Source: Hevea brasiliensis
Lineage: Eukaryota > Streptophyta > Magnoliopsida > Malpighiales > Euphorbiaceae
Direction of reading: 5' to 3'
Assembly: GCF_030052815.1 (NCBI RefSeq)
Contig: NC_079505.1
Coordinates: 68,532,324 to 68,596,323 of the forward strand
Length of the DNA stretch: 64,000 nt
Positions 39,307 through 51,445 of the stretch are shown here, one piece after another. The position numbers were made by a program, and so were the translations under genes. Below the pieces are notes generated by a model. It was given only the letters and a program-made list of their open reading frames with translations, was not told the DNA's origin and searched no databases. Within the stretch, counting starts at the first letter, position 1. Every line of letters begins with the position of its first letter.

Positions 39307-41062
39307 CTCCCTCCATCATTTTTTATTTATTGTTTTAGGTTTTCGCATGGCGATTAAGGAAGCAATTAAATCACCTAAATTATAATAAAATACTCGTTAA
39401 TTTGATTAAATTACCTTTATAACATTCCAATTCTTAAAGTAATAAAAATGGATGTATTAGGATATAAAATAAAATTTATAAAGTTTTGACAAAGAAGTTT
39501 AATTTAAATTTGGATTTAAAAGTAAAGTTTTAAAAGTTTTGGGGTGAAAATAAGATTTTTGGAGAATTTAAGGACCAAGATGAATTTTTTTTTTTTAAAT
39601 GGACAAGTGGCAACCCCTTTCCTCTCTTATGGTTTACCTCATCTTCTTCAGAAAAAAAAAAGGACAAAAAGAAAAGAAGAATCAGGAAAGAAAGGAAGAA
39701 AGGAGAAGAACGAAAGAGGAGAGGGGGGATGGCCAGATTTTTGGGTCTGGCTGATGAGGGAGGACACTGGTAAGGGGAAGAGAGGGATTTTGGTTTGGAA
39801 TATTAGAAATTAGACATAAAAAAGGAGAAAGAAGAGAGAGAAGAGGAAGAGAGGTATAAAGAGAAAGTAAATTTTCAAAACTTGATTTGAGTAAATGGCT
39901 AAGAGTCATGTACAAAATTGGTATCTATGGAATTAGGAGGAGAAAGAAAACATTTTAGTATGCTCAAATTTGGCAATCATCGACAATGAGTGGTGGCTAG
40001 TGGTCGTCCGTGGCAGAGCTAGCGATGGGTCCAATTGGCCGTGATTCAACTTCTAGACGTTTCTTCATGATTTTTTGAAATTTTTGAGATATAGATAAAC
40101 CTTGGGTAATGAATTAATATTTTCGAATTATGAGAAATATTATGAGATTATTGATTAGTATATGATTGTTTAGCTACTTTGGATAGCAATAAATTTTATT
40201 TAGCAGAATTATGATATTGGAGTTTGTAAATTTAATGGTTTATGGTTTTGATAATTATGATATGTCTTTATATCACTATGAGATATTAAATTATATTTAG
40301 CATATTTGCTCATACTAAAAGGACACGAGTAGCTTAATTTATTACAGTGAAAAATGGCTGTCCATAGAGTGATGGAGCCACTACTGCAAGGTTTAACACA
40401 TCATAGATATGATTTTAGTATCTATTTTGATACTTTGGCATATCTTTGGATGTGCCAACTATCGATAACTTTTCATATGTATGAGGAATAATTAGAGACT
40501 GGGAAGAGTATAACTTTGAGATTGATATGGAGATATTATCATTGCATAGCATGTTGAAATGGAATGTCCAATCTATTAAGCTTGTTCTTAAAATTCTAAT
40601 TATTAAGTTTATTCATTTAGCTTGATGATTGTTTTTTTAGCTTGCTTATTTGTTTATCTTCCCTATTGCATAATGGATATCTTAAATGCTAGCTCACTGA
40701 GATTTTCTCCTAAAGCTCGCACCTCCTAACTCACCAGTTTTACAGGTAGTATATGGTGATAAGAGTATCAGTTTGATTGTTTAGAGCTTCGATTGGTTAG
40801 ACTTCATAGCCCCAATAAGCAAAAAAGGATGAATTTTCAGTAGAAGGTCAGGGTGTTACAACCATTTATCACACCTAATTAAAAGAGAAAGAGGGTGGTA
40901 AGATGAGTTTCAAAAAATTATAAAAATAATTATTGTATTTGGTAAAAATAAAGATAAAATTGAAAAGAAAATTAATTAATACTCTTTAATATTTTCAAAA
41001 CAATTCATAATTATGGACAAAATAATTTTTAAAAAATAACAGATAAAAGTGGACGGAGAGAG
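39307..41062. mobile_element. Stowaway-like MITE split by a solo LTR
   Basis: The left terminus CTCCCTCCATC is flanked by TA, and the right terminus reads, in reverse complement, CTCTCTCCGTCC, again next to TA (41063-41064). CTCCCTCCGTCC ends and a TA duplication define Stowaway/Mariner MITEs. The two halves (39307-39417 and 40866-41062) join into a roughly 308-bp element once the LTR insertion and its target duplication are removed. Confidence 0.75.
39418..40860 (+). mobile_element. Solo LTR of a gypsy (Tekay/Del-like) element, 1443 bp
   Basis: The segment starts TATAACATTCC (presumably decayed from TGTAACATTCC) and ends GGGTGTTACA, the pairing usual for chromovirus LTRs. It is flanked by ACCTT (39413-39417) and ACCAT (40861-40865), a 5-bp target duplication with one mismatch. 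Inside are a GA-rich stretch (39640-39860) and late R/U5-like text (CTCACTGAGATTTTCTCC near 40694). No internal region remains, so recombination between LTRs is implied. Confidence 0.7.
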
Positions 41063-41064
41063 TA

Positions 41065-42466
41065 ACATATTTATTGTTAGAGAATTTGTCCACATCTTTT
41101 ATAAAATTGTAAATAAAAATTCCAAAATCGGATTTTTTTGACAATTTTATATTGTTTGAGTATTAGTTCAAATTTTCATACATATTAATTTAGCATTAAA
41201 TAATTTAAATACATTTTTATTGTAATTTCATTGAAATATATATGTCTATGCATGTAGCAATGGTTTCTACATTCACTTTTTTTTTTTCCTGCCTAAACAA
41301 CTTTAAATACAGAACTAAATCTTTAAAATTCTCTAATTACATAATTTAATTTTATCTTAGACATTTACTGGATAAGTATATATCCAATTTATTTAATATT
41401 AAAATTAATCTAATAAACAAATGTGACCAAAATTCAAAATTTTAGATTTTTTTAATTTAACAAATTCTGATATTATATAAAAAAATAACTCAATTTAAAA
41501 ACTCATACTTATAGTTGAGAAATTAAATTAAACTAACCTTTCATTCACACTTTATTTCACTCCATTTCAATCATTTATCATGTCTACCATTTCTAAAACT
41601 CTTCTACAAAAAGGATGTTGGATGATGGTTTCATTTCCCTTCAAGCATCAACATATCTTTGTTAAAATTATTAAAATTAATGAATTCTGAATCATTGAAC
41701 TTTATTTTAGTGGTATTAAAATCGTCTCTAAAACTATAAGATATAAGTTTAAATCTTAATAGAAGTTATTTATAAAAAAAAATAATAATAAATTTTGGAA
41801 TTTAATGTTGAGAAAAGGAGGCTAAAAAGTTATTTTTAAAATATTTAAATTGGTAAATTATTTTAAAGAAAATTGCACTATGAACACACCCTACCACCGC
41901 TCCCAATTCAAGTGCAAACTTTGCTTTTCGATTAAAAAAATATAACTTCATTGTTTATAATTTTTTATCTTCTAAACTCAAAAATAAAAAAAAAATAATT
42001 GTATTCATTTCCTAATTAATCTCTTTTAAATTCATTAATATTTAATATGAACTCAAACTAGCCAAATCATCAGTCATTAATTTAATCAAGTAGAATTATG
42101 AAATACGTATTTATATGTCATATTCGATTAGTTAGTCAAAATTTTGATGCAAAACTAATAAATTTTTAACGATAAAATACATAAATCATTTATCAATAAA
42201 TTCACTTGAAAATTAAGTCAAATTGTTAATTATATTAATAAAAATATAAAATTGGATTGCCGACACTTAAACAGTGGCTTGATGAGATCAATATGTTTAC
42301 CGACACAAGGGACCTCATCTAAGCTTTATGTCACAAATGGGTCCTTTTATACTCACAATTTAGTGGAGATTGAATCATAAGACACAATCAAAACGTAACA
42401 TTGGACTAGTAAAAAATTAAAAGAAATCAAACATAAAAACTTTTAATTAAGTTTTGAACAGAAAAA

Positions 42467-42521
<55 letters not shown>

Positions 42522-42926
42522 CATGTATATATGAAAATAAATAAAATCCAAGTGAATTGTCCTATTAGTTAATTAGATGATACTGGTTGCCGTCTATAGT
42601 AATTATTTGCAAGTATAGACATATAAAATAAGAGAAAGAATGCTAACCGGATTATTTTGAATAACTTGTCTCATTTTAAATTTATTATTGTATTTAGAAA
42701 ATAAAAAAATATAATTAACGAGAGAAAATAACATACATGATTATAAAAATTTAACTTTATTATATAGACAATAAATAAAATTTTATTGGGATTTTAAAAT
42801 ATTATTATTTTTAAAGAAATTCGATAAAAGTAAGATTTAGCAAAAAAAAATCACTTAAAAGGGATTCAAAATTTCAGATGAGGTGGTATGATTATCTTTA
42901 GGGGATAGAGTTAGTGTTAACATGAG
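41065..42926. other. AT-rich spacer with (AT)n tract
   Basis: No gene was seen. An AT microsatellite of about 46 bases occupies 42470-42515. The rest is AT-rich unique-looking spacer. Confidence 0.55.
42470..42515. repeat. (AT)n microsatellite
   Basis: An uninterrupted AT dinucleotide run of about 46 bases. Confidence 0.95.
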
Positions 42927-43455
42927 TAGGGATGGCAACGGGTAGGGTACCCGCGAAAATTACCATACCCGAATCCGAACCCGATTAATATTATTAAAAC
43001 CCGAAGTCATCCCAAATCCGATTAAAATTTATTCTCAACTATCCGAATCAGTCCCAAATCCTATTATTATTATCCGAAAAAAACTCGAACCTGTTTAATT
43101 TTATATATTTTAATTAATATTTTGTATAAAAAATTATTTTGATTAATAATTTATATTTTAAAAATTTAATAATTTCATAAAATATTTAAATTCCATTTTA
43201 TATAAAATAAAATATATAAAAATTTATAAATATTATTATAAAAAAATATATTTTATATTTAATTAAGTATTTATATAAACTAGTTCGGATAACGGATACT
43301 CAATATGCAAAACCCGAATCCGACCTGAACCCGTCACGGGTATTATTTTTCAAATCCGAACCCATCCCAAACCCGATTATATAATACTCAAATCCGTCCT
43401 ATTAGGGTTTGATTGGATCGAGTACCCATAAAAATCTGACTCGTTGCCATCCCTA
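42927..43455. mobile_element. 529-bp non-autonomous hAT-type element
   Basis: The left end TAGGGATGGCAACGGGT is matched by a right end reading TAGGGATGGCAACGAGT in reverse complement. The flanks AACATGAG (42919-42926) and AACAAGAG (43456-43463) are an 8-bp target duplication with one difference, as expected for hAT. The GC-rich subterminal regions carry repeated ACCCGAATCCGAACCCG-type motifs, and the centre is AT-rich with no transposase. Confidence 0.85.
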
Positions 43456-43463
43456 AACAAGAG

Positions 43464-46430
43464 GCGGCATGAAATCACTAAAGGTGTCAACTTATTACCT
43501 TTATAGCCATTACCTTGCCTTTACATCCACCAAGAGTATGTAAATCAAAGATTATGGGTTGATGTAAGAATTTCTATATATTATTTAGGATAGTAATGCA
43601 TTAATTAAATGTGTTTAATTTATAGAATAAAACATTTAAATTTGCAAATATTTTTGATAATTTCATCGCTTTTAAAAGTTAAAATTTTCTATAAAATTTA
43701 TGAGTTATTTTCATTCATATATTCCTAGAGATATATGTCTCTCAAATGCAAGATTTCTTTTTATTTTGTACACAATTATTTATATATGCCACACCAAGCC
43801 ATTTATCCCACGTCATTCTTTTCAATATGAAGCATTTTTTTTTCTTTCTATTTTACAAATTTACATTTTCATTATCCCAATAATACCCCCATAATTGACC
43901 TGTAATATTTGGTAATTTCTAAATTTTATAAGTTTAAAATTTCTAAAATTTTTAACACAAATTTTATATTTTTCTGAGCTCTATAAAATATTTAGCGAAA
44001 TTTTAAAAATTATATTGAAAATGGAGAGTCGCTGTAGATAGTGACTCAGTAACCGTTACCATATTAGCTACTATAGATTATTGTAGTAACCGCCGTTGTC
44101 ATTGTGGATTACTATATCAACTATGAGAGTAATTTTTATAGTTTGTTCTTAAATTTTATTTTATATTTTAATTTTAATCTATTATTAAAAGATATTTAAA
44201 TTTTAATTTTATTTCAAGTTTTCAAGTTAAAAAAAAAAGGCAATAAAATTATCGTTTTATCTCATTTCTTTCACACTCAAAAAACTCTCGGTCATTTCAA
44301 CTACCTCTGGACCTATTATAAAAATATCAATATTATCACAATGATCTGTTTCCTAAAAAGGAGGAAGATTTACATTTATCAGAAAGTACTGAAACTACAT
44401 TTATAGATGTTACGTTGTAGTTTAGATGAATTTTTAAATTTGAAAACCTGCTATTATAAGTTAGAGAAATTTTTAATAAAATAAAATTAAAATTTTAAAA
44501 TTTTTTAATAACAAATTAAAATTAAATAATAGAAATACAATAAGAGATAAAATTAAGAGATGAACTATAAAAGTTATATCAAATATCGACTTTCATTGTA
44601 ACAGTACTATCAACTTTTGACTGGAAAATTTAGCAATTTCAACTAAAAGGACATACTCGCCACCAAAACTGATTTTCTATCATCTCAACCCACTGCCACT
44701 TTGGGTCTATAAGTATTCATTAACACTGCCAAAAACTATCACAAATCAAGAGAAAAGTTTTAAAGAAAAATAGAAACTTTAGTTGTTATTCCAGTCGCTA
44801 ATCCTCCCTAACAATACCATAGACTATTGTGATCCTTACCTCACTAGCTTTCTTTTACAACCAACCAATCTAATTTTTATGGTGAGAAAAGGAAGATGAA
44901 AAACACCCCTACCACCCACCATCTTCTCTCATCAATTACGAAGAATCATTGAAAGTAGTACCACTTGTAGTTGGACTCCCTTGCTGAGACAAGTGAATTT
45001 GGTATTTGGTAAAACTACTTCAAAGTCATGTTGTTTAAGTATTTGATTAACATGTGATTAAAAATGACTTAATTTATAGAATAATTAAAAAGATATTAAG
45101 TAGTTGAAAGTTTGTTAAATTAAAAGTAATATTGATATTTTTAAATATTATTATAATAATATAATATTTTGTTTAATCAAATAATAATTTACCGCACATT
45201 AAAAAATACTTACACTAGCTTTTTTTTTAATTATTTAATTTTAATCGAATAGTGCTATGACCTAGGAGGAAGGCCAGAAATTGGGAAGGAAGAGACAAAG
45301 TCGTGGATTAAATAAGTGCACGCACGTGCGTAAGAGAAAAAGTGTCAGCGAAAGACTGACAAAAATGAGTGCATGCATTTCTATGCAACTGTCTCCAACT
45401 TCATACACGTGCAAAACACTTCTGTCTCCACTCTTATGATGCTTCCAATTTCTTTCTACTTTGCCTCTGTTAATCAAATCCTTAGGGATCTTAAATTCCT
45501 TAGAAACACCTAATCAAATCATTATTCTTGCTAATATTATAAATAAAACTACAATGTTAATAAAAATATAAAATAAATAATTTAATCTTAAATTATATAT
45601 ATATATATAATAAAAATTACTTTTAATTAAAAGTAAAATATAAATAATTATTAAAAATTAATATATTATATATAAAAAATAAAAAATTTACATGTGCAAA
45701 TTAAATAAATGAAAATGTATATCAAAATTAAGTGTTTTCATTTATTTTATAAAATATAAAATATAAATATTTAAGAATAAAGAAAATAATAGCCACCAAA
45801 TAATAAAGAAGCATTGCATAATGAAAAGATGGGGCTAAATTGGCGATTGCCAGCTAACCTAAGCATCAATAAAACCACGCACCCACCCATGTCACCAACT
45901 TTTTCCTTTTAATGAAAATTATTATTTAATGTATGCATTTTAATGAAATTAAATATTTATTTTTTATATTTTAAAAATATATTATATAATTTTTTTTAAA
46001 AATTTTTATTATTTAATTTATTTATTTTAGTAAAATTATTAATTGATTTTTTATTTAAAAAATTATTATTTACTCTATTTAATATATTAAAATTAATTAG
46101 TTGATTATAAAAATATAATATTTTAAAAAATATATTCTTAAATAAAAATAAAAATTTTATTATTAAAAATTAGATATAAATTTATATATATATATATTTT
46201 AATTATTTAAATATTTTATTCAATTCGCTAAGTATTATTTTTTATATTTTCTCCATATGGGAAAAAATGTTCAATAAAAGTAAAAAGTCAAAAGTCAAAG
46301 GGCAAGTTAACAAGCAAATTTGGCAGTACTGTCCAATTTGCTTGTTAATTTGAACTTTGACTTCTTCGGTTAATTTAATTTCCTTAAATTATATGGCTTT
46401 GACTACTTAGAGCTCTACGAGAGCTAATTA
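43464..46430. other. AT-rich spacer, no gene recognised
   Basis: Several short frames, for example on the minus strand near 45262-45477, have no domain or codon signature. A GC-richer patch at 44015-44115 resembles LTR text but has no partner. A TA tract lies at about 45595-45609. Confidence 0.5.
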
Positions 46431-46434
46431 GTCT

Positions 46435-47560
46435 TTTTAAAGAAAATTCTAATGTTAGGTTTTCTTCCTTTTCAAAGTTCATAGGAGTTTTTTTGTTAAA
46501 TTACTTTATAAAAACTCTGTTCAAAATATAATAAGCTGTATTTACAACTTTTATTCAAAAAATATTTTGATAAATTATTTATATTTAATATTATTATTGC
46601 CATTTCTTATAAAGACCGATTTTCTCTCTACAACTCCATTTTATTGTGGAGTCTTACCGGCTGAAAAAGTATAATAAATACTATGTTGAGAAAAATAAAT
46701 TTCAACCAAATTATTTTCAAATTCCTTTCCATTATCACTTCTCAAAAAAGTAATATAATATCTTTTTTCATTTTGAACTCTTTTACATAAAGTTTCAAAT
46801 ACACCAAAAGTTTCATCTTTATGAGCAAGGAAGAAAGTCCATATAAATCTTGAAAAGTTATCAACAATCACAAATGTATATGCTTTGCCTCATAGACTAC
46901 TAGGTGTGATTGGACCAAAAAGATCAAGATGCTACCACTTTAATGGTTTAGTTGTAGTAACAACATTTTTAGGTTTAAAAGATGATTTTGTACGCTTACC
47001 AAGTGCACATGCTTTACATTGAAATTCTTTTTCAAAATTTAACTTTGAAAAACCTTTAACAAGTTCTCTTCTAAAAAGTTAGCAAGTGTATTTATACTAG
47101 CATGTCCTAACTTTTTATGCTATAACTATGCACTATCATTAAGAGTCATAAGACATGTTTTACAATTTTCTTTAAGACCTTTTAAATTAAGTAAGTAAAT
47201 ATTATCCACTCTAGCACCAACAAACATAATATCATTTACATAAATCTCACAATGTGTAGGAGTAAAAATAATTTTAAAACCTTTACCACAAAGTTGACTA
47301 ATACTTAAAAAATTATATTTCATACCTTGTACTAATGCAATTTCTTCAATGCAAGGATTCTTACCAATAGTTCCACTTTCAATGATCTTTGCCTTACTTT
47401 TTTTCGCCAAGTTTGACATATCCTTCATATTTCAAAGTGAGTGAGGAGAATTTGCTTTTATTTCCAGTCATATGCCAAGAGCAACCACTGTCTATGTGCC
47501 AATGTTTTGTTTCCAACATACTCCTTAAGCAGACTTGAAATTAGCAAGCTGATTTTAGGT
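46435..47560 (-). pseudogene. Copia pol remnant: protease/pre-integrase and integrase core
   Basis: The segment around 47428-47126 reads SGTIGKNPCIEEIALVQGMKYN then FLSISQLCGKGF, the pre-integrase lead of copia pol. After a gap, 46871-46641 gives the integrase core, with DNFSRFIWTFFL carrying the first Asp and LRSDNGKEFEN the second. TPQ-stop-NGVVERK follows, where the usual Gln codon has become TAA but still shows the catalytic Glu. After one frameshift, homology continues through NRSL, EMAIIIL, LSKYF and KTPMNFEKEEN to about 46435. The gene is clearly non-functional. Confidence 0.75.
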
Positions 47561-47580
47561 ACCCAAGCTACTTTGGGTCC

Positions 47581-49277
47581 TTAGGTGTTAGTGATATTAG
47601 GTAAGGTTCCTTTAGGCACCCAAACTTTCTTTGCCTTAGAGGTTTCTTTCCTAATAGGATAAGGATTAATCATATGACCTTTATGATTACAATAAAAACA
47701 TGCAATGCTTGGTTGTGAAGAAGATGATGCTTTAACAAAATAATTTTTGTATTTTCCATATTTCATAAAACCATCATAACTAATTCCAAATTTTTCACTT
47801 GAAACTTTTTCTTTTGTAAATTTAGTTAAATCTTTTGTTAAAGATTCAACCTTTGCTTCAAGAACTTTATTTGTCTCAAGAAGTTGCTTGCAAATTTCTT
47901 TTGATCTTTTAAGCTCATCATTTACTTCATTAAACAATTTCATTTGAGATTTGTAAAATTCATTTTCCTTTAAAACCATACTCAAAGAAATATTTTCCAA
48001 TCTCAAATCACAATTTTCACTTCTAAAAAATTTTCATTGCTTTTGGAAAGATCTATATTTATCATATGTTTTTTTATAAATGCAAGTTCTAACTCATCAA
48101 CATTAGAAAGTTCAAGATTTACATCATTATCACTATCTTCAATGTGTGAGCTTTCGGTTTTTTCTTCAATTGCCATCATGCAAGTGTTTGCAATATCTTT
48201 GTCACTTGTATCATCATTTGATGAAGAGTTACTATCACTCCGAGTAGCTGCCATTGCCTTTCTGCTTTTATCTTTCCTAAACTTTTTCTTCTTTAGTGTA
48301 GGACATTTTGGCTTAATGTGACCAGGTTTGTTGCACTCATAACAAACAATTTCACTTGAATCTTTTGAATTTGGAGTCTTTGGAGTGTTCTTTTTTATGA
48401 ACTTCTTATACTTGCTTCCACCTTTCTTGAATGCTCTTTTGAACTTCTTGACTATCATAGCCATGTCCTTATCATCATCACTTAAAGTACTTAAGTCATC
48501 ACTTGAATTAGCTTTAAATGAAACACCTTTCTTTTTCTCTTCCACTTTTTCGGATTTAAATGCTATGCCTTTCTTTTTTCTTTTGATCACCTTTATTTTC
48601 ATCCTTCTTGTAAATCATCTCATGTGCAATGACTGAAGTAATTAGCTCATCATAGGTGTATCTCCGAAAATCTTTAGTGTCTTGAATCATGGTGGTATTT
48701 GCTTTCCATGACTTTAGCAGTAATCTCAAGACTTTCTTCACAAGTTTTGATTCTTCAAATTTCTTTCCAAGAGCTTTAAGAAGATTGATAAGATCCATAA
48801 ATCTTGTACTCATTTCAGCTATAGTTTCACCTGATTTCATCTCAAATAGCTCATAGTTAAGGATAAGGAGGTTTGCCTTTCTTTCACCACATCGATTCCT
48901 TCATATGTGACTTATAGTTTGCCCCACATCTCTTTTGCTAGTTGATAACCCAAAATATGGTTATATTCATTAATATCAAGAGCACAATGAAGAATATTAA
49001 TGGCTCTGGCATTAGTAGAAATTTTCTTCTAATCATTATCATCAAATTCTACTTCGGCTTTAGGTAATTGGACATTTCCTTCACCACTTTTATGAGGAAC
49101 ACGAGGACCATATTTAATTATCCTCCAAGCATCAATATCAATAGATTGTATAAAGTTTCTCATTCTAGTTTTTCAAAACAAATAATTTGTGCTATTAAAA
49201 AGTGGTGGTCTAGTGATAGAGTAACCTTCTGCTAAGGGAGCAAGTATACCAGCAGAATTGCTAGATGAACCAGCCAT
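47581..49277 (-). pseudogene. Copia gag pseudogene
   Basis: The start ATG lies at 49277 (MAGSSSNSAGILAPLAEGYS). The frame then shows a Trp-to-stop change (NYLF*KTRM), a second stop near 49045 and later frameshifts. UBN2-type text follows (MRNFIQSIDIDAW, EMSTRFMDLINLLKALGK). A good CCHC knuckle, CYECNKPGHIKPKC, lies near 48330. The second, CFYCNHKGHMINPYP near 47690, has lost its last Cys. A 140-residue helical stretch separates the two knuckles. The gene encodes the retroelement capsid/nucleocapsid and is dead here. Confidence 0.75.
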
Positions 49278-49324
49278 GTGTGTAGATCACTCTAAGGTGT
49301 TTAAACCTTAAGCAATAGAGACAA

Positions 49325-49336
49325 GCTCTAATACCA
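49325..49336 (-). other. Copia primer-binding site (initiator tRNA-Met type)
   Basis: On the minus strand the site reads TGGTATTAGAGC, one base from the usual TGGTATCAGAGC. It lies immediately inside the LTR end and about 48 bases before the gag ATG. Confidence 0.75.
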
Positions 49337-49944
49337 AATTAGCATCCCAAATATGTCCAAGAGGAGGGTGAATTGGACTAATACAATTTTTCAGTTTTTG
49401 CGTAAAGCCTTTGAAAAATTGTGGCTTGGTTTAATTAAGTATTCTAATATGATGTGTGTGTGTGTTAAATAGCTCAAATGAACTATTTATGCAAATTTAA
49501 CTCAAAGCATGCTCAGCATACTATTCAAACAGAATATAGCAGTACTCAACAAATAGAACAGTAAACTGATTCAGAACACAGCATAACAAATTTAACTTAA
49601 CCATAAAATAAAATGCAGAAGTTTAAAGAGTAAGGGTTAAGAAAATAGAACACTAAATTTTTATAGTGGTTCGGTTTAAATAGTCTACATCTAATGCATA
49701 CATTTTGCATAGTCATTTAGGTCTAATTTTATAACCATTTTTATTTGATTATTAGCCATTTTTAGCTAATTTCATTAGTTAATTAGTGAGTTTTTCATAG
49801 TTGTCAATTTTGCATTAATTTGTAATTTTTACTTTGTTTTGTAGGAAAAATGGTGTTTTTGAAGGACTGAAGAGAATTTTGCCATTGAGGAGTGTCTTCT
49901 ACAGCCAAAGATGTCAAAAATAGGTTTTCAAGCTGAATTATGCA

Positions 49945-50205
49945 TTGACCAAACTGTGCATAACTTGCCGCATAAGCTATGCAGATCTGCATAAGGAGAA
50001 AGATCACTGTTCCAGAACCAGCCGAAATGTGCATAAGGAGACAGCATAGCTTATGCACATTCTCACCTCCCTTATGCACTTTCACGGAATTGTGCATAAC
50101 CTATGCACCAAGTCATGCAGTTTCGCATAAGTGACTCAGAACCAGCTGAAAACTGCATAAGGGACTGCATAACTTATGCAGTCCACTTATGCAGTCCCAT
50201 AAAGA
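49945..50205. repeat. Palindromic modules in Athila U3
   Basis: Two near or perfect palindromes stand out. GTGCATAACCTATGCAC lies at 50092-50108, and CTGCATAACTTATGCAG (8-bp arms around one C) at 50165-50181. Several half-sites TGCATAAG/CTTATGCA occur at about 49970, 49990, 50029, 50043 and 50080. The layout TGCATAAG, about 5 bases, then TGCATAAC-TTATGCA is the same as in the 73-bp array 9 kb downstream. Confidence 0.8.
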
Positions 50206-50288
50206 GTTCATTAATGAGCTGGTAGAAGATTCCCTCAATTAATTCCTCCTAGAACATACTATTTTAGGGCTCCATGTCAGAAAAATGC

Positions 50289-50296
50289 TATAAATA
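50289..50296 (+). promoter_or_regulatory. TATA box of the Athila LTR
   Basis: TATAAATA lies in the context GCTATAAATAGTCCC, about 110 bases downstream of the last U3 palindrome. It should set the start of the genomic RNA near 50320. Confidence 0.65.
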
Positions 50297-51317
50297 GTCC
50301 CATTTTCCCATTTTAGAGGGGGACAAGGAGAAAAGAAGAAGAGGAGAAGAGAGGCAGAATTTGAGGAGTCATTTTCACCTTCCACACCATTTTTAACCAA
50401 GATTTGCAGATTTCTTTCTTTCCTTACACTTTTCTACATTCCTAGTGTTTAATTTCTTACTTCTTAGCTTAGATTAAAGCTTTATTTCCATTTAAACTCA
50501 TCATATCTTGTAAGCATTATGGATAGTGAGTAGTTTACTTTTGATTCTGGAGTAAGGGTTGTAATATTTGAGATATTTTGTGGATTTTGATTGGGTAATC
50601 CATATTTTGTGGTCTTAATGAGTTTTATTCATTTCTTGTATGCTAAATGACATGCTTAGTGTAGGATCCCATTAAGTGATGTTCTTAATCCATGGTTGAA
50701 GCACCGAAAGGAGAAGGCCTTGTGATAGATAATCAAGAAATTGGACTTAATTAAGTTAGACCTAGAAATAGGCTAAGGATTAAGAGGATTAACAGATTAA
50801 TTAAAGAACTTAATGGGTCTTAATTAATTCTAACTCCACGAAAGTAGGATTAGTTTGATTAAGGCACTCTTTGTCTCACTCGAAAGGGAATTCAAAGGAT
50901 TTAAGAATTAATCTCCTTAAAACCCATAAATTTCATAAGATTGGATAACCAATTTAAAATCCCAAAATAACTCGAATATGAAATCCCGAACTCCGGAATC
51001 GCCTTTTTACCATTGTTAATTTCTAATCGAATTTAATTACTTGCCATTTTAAATCTTGCCATATTTGAACTTGCTTATTTCAATTTGATGCAATTTTAGT
51101 TTAATTAATACATTAATGCATAGAATATAAATTTTGCACATATAGATTTCACATTCTCAATACCCATTAATTCATTACTTTAATCTCATAAATATTTCAA
51201 TTTACTCAACTTTTTATATCAAGAATTCAATCATTAACACAACTCCTCGTGGGATTGATATCTTTTCTATACTACTTGTACGACCCGTGCACTTGCGGTT
51301 GGGACGCATCAAGTTTT

Positions 51318-51335
51318 TGGCGCCGTTGCCGGGGA
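51318..51335 (+). other. Athila primer-binding site (tRNA-Asp type)
   Basis: TGGCGCCGTTGCCGGGGA is the classic 18-base Athila/Tat primer site, matching the 3' end of tRNA-Asp. It fixes the lineage, the orientation and the LTR end. Confidence 0.9.
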
Positions 51336-51445
51336 GTTGTTTGTTTAAGATTGAAATCTTGATTATTTTAGTTGTTTATAGTTTTATTTTTGTTATATTT
51401 TCATTTTGTGTTTGTTTGTTCTTTTTCAGGTACTTTTAACCTTTT

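Larger units (their letters stand above)
46435..49694 (-). mobile_element. Defective Ty1/copia retrotransposon, minus strand, interrupted by Athila
   Basis: Reading right to left, there is a partial 5' LTR (49339-49694), then a primer-binding site complementary to initiator tRNA-Met (TGGTATTAGAGC, 49325-49336). Gag with UBN2-type and zinc-knuckle text, a protease/pre-integrase segment and a partial integrase follow. RT, RNase H and the other LTR are missing to the left of about 46435. The LTR is cut at 49694, where the oppositely oriented Athila LTR begins. The knuckle spacing, lysine-rich gag and LTR style suggest the Sirevirus side of copia, but this is tentative. Confidence 0.8.
49695..51311 (+). 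repeat. Athila 5' LTR, about 1.6 kb
   Basis: The start is taken as TGCATACATTTTGCAT at 49695, where the copia LTR text stops; it may be a few bases off. The end is ...GACGCATCA, seven bases before the primer site. U3 carries many TGCATAAG/CTTATGCA palindromes (49945-50205). TATAAATA lies at 50289-50296, followed by a purine-rich start region (AGAGGGGGACAAGG). U5 ends with the GTGGGATTGATATC and CTTGCGG text common to Athila/Tat LTRs. Confidence 0.75.

Noticed and set aside
39544..39915. Lys/Arg/Glu-rich (plus) and Ser/Leu/Pro-rich (minus) frames
   Set aside because: They come from the GA-rich tract inside the solo LTR and carry no coding signature.
45262..45477. 71-codon minus-strand frame
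   Set aside because: Chance frame in a short GC-richer patch, with no domain.
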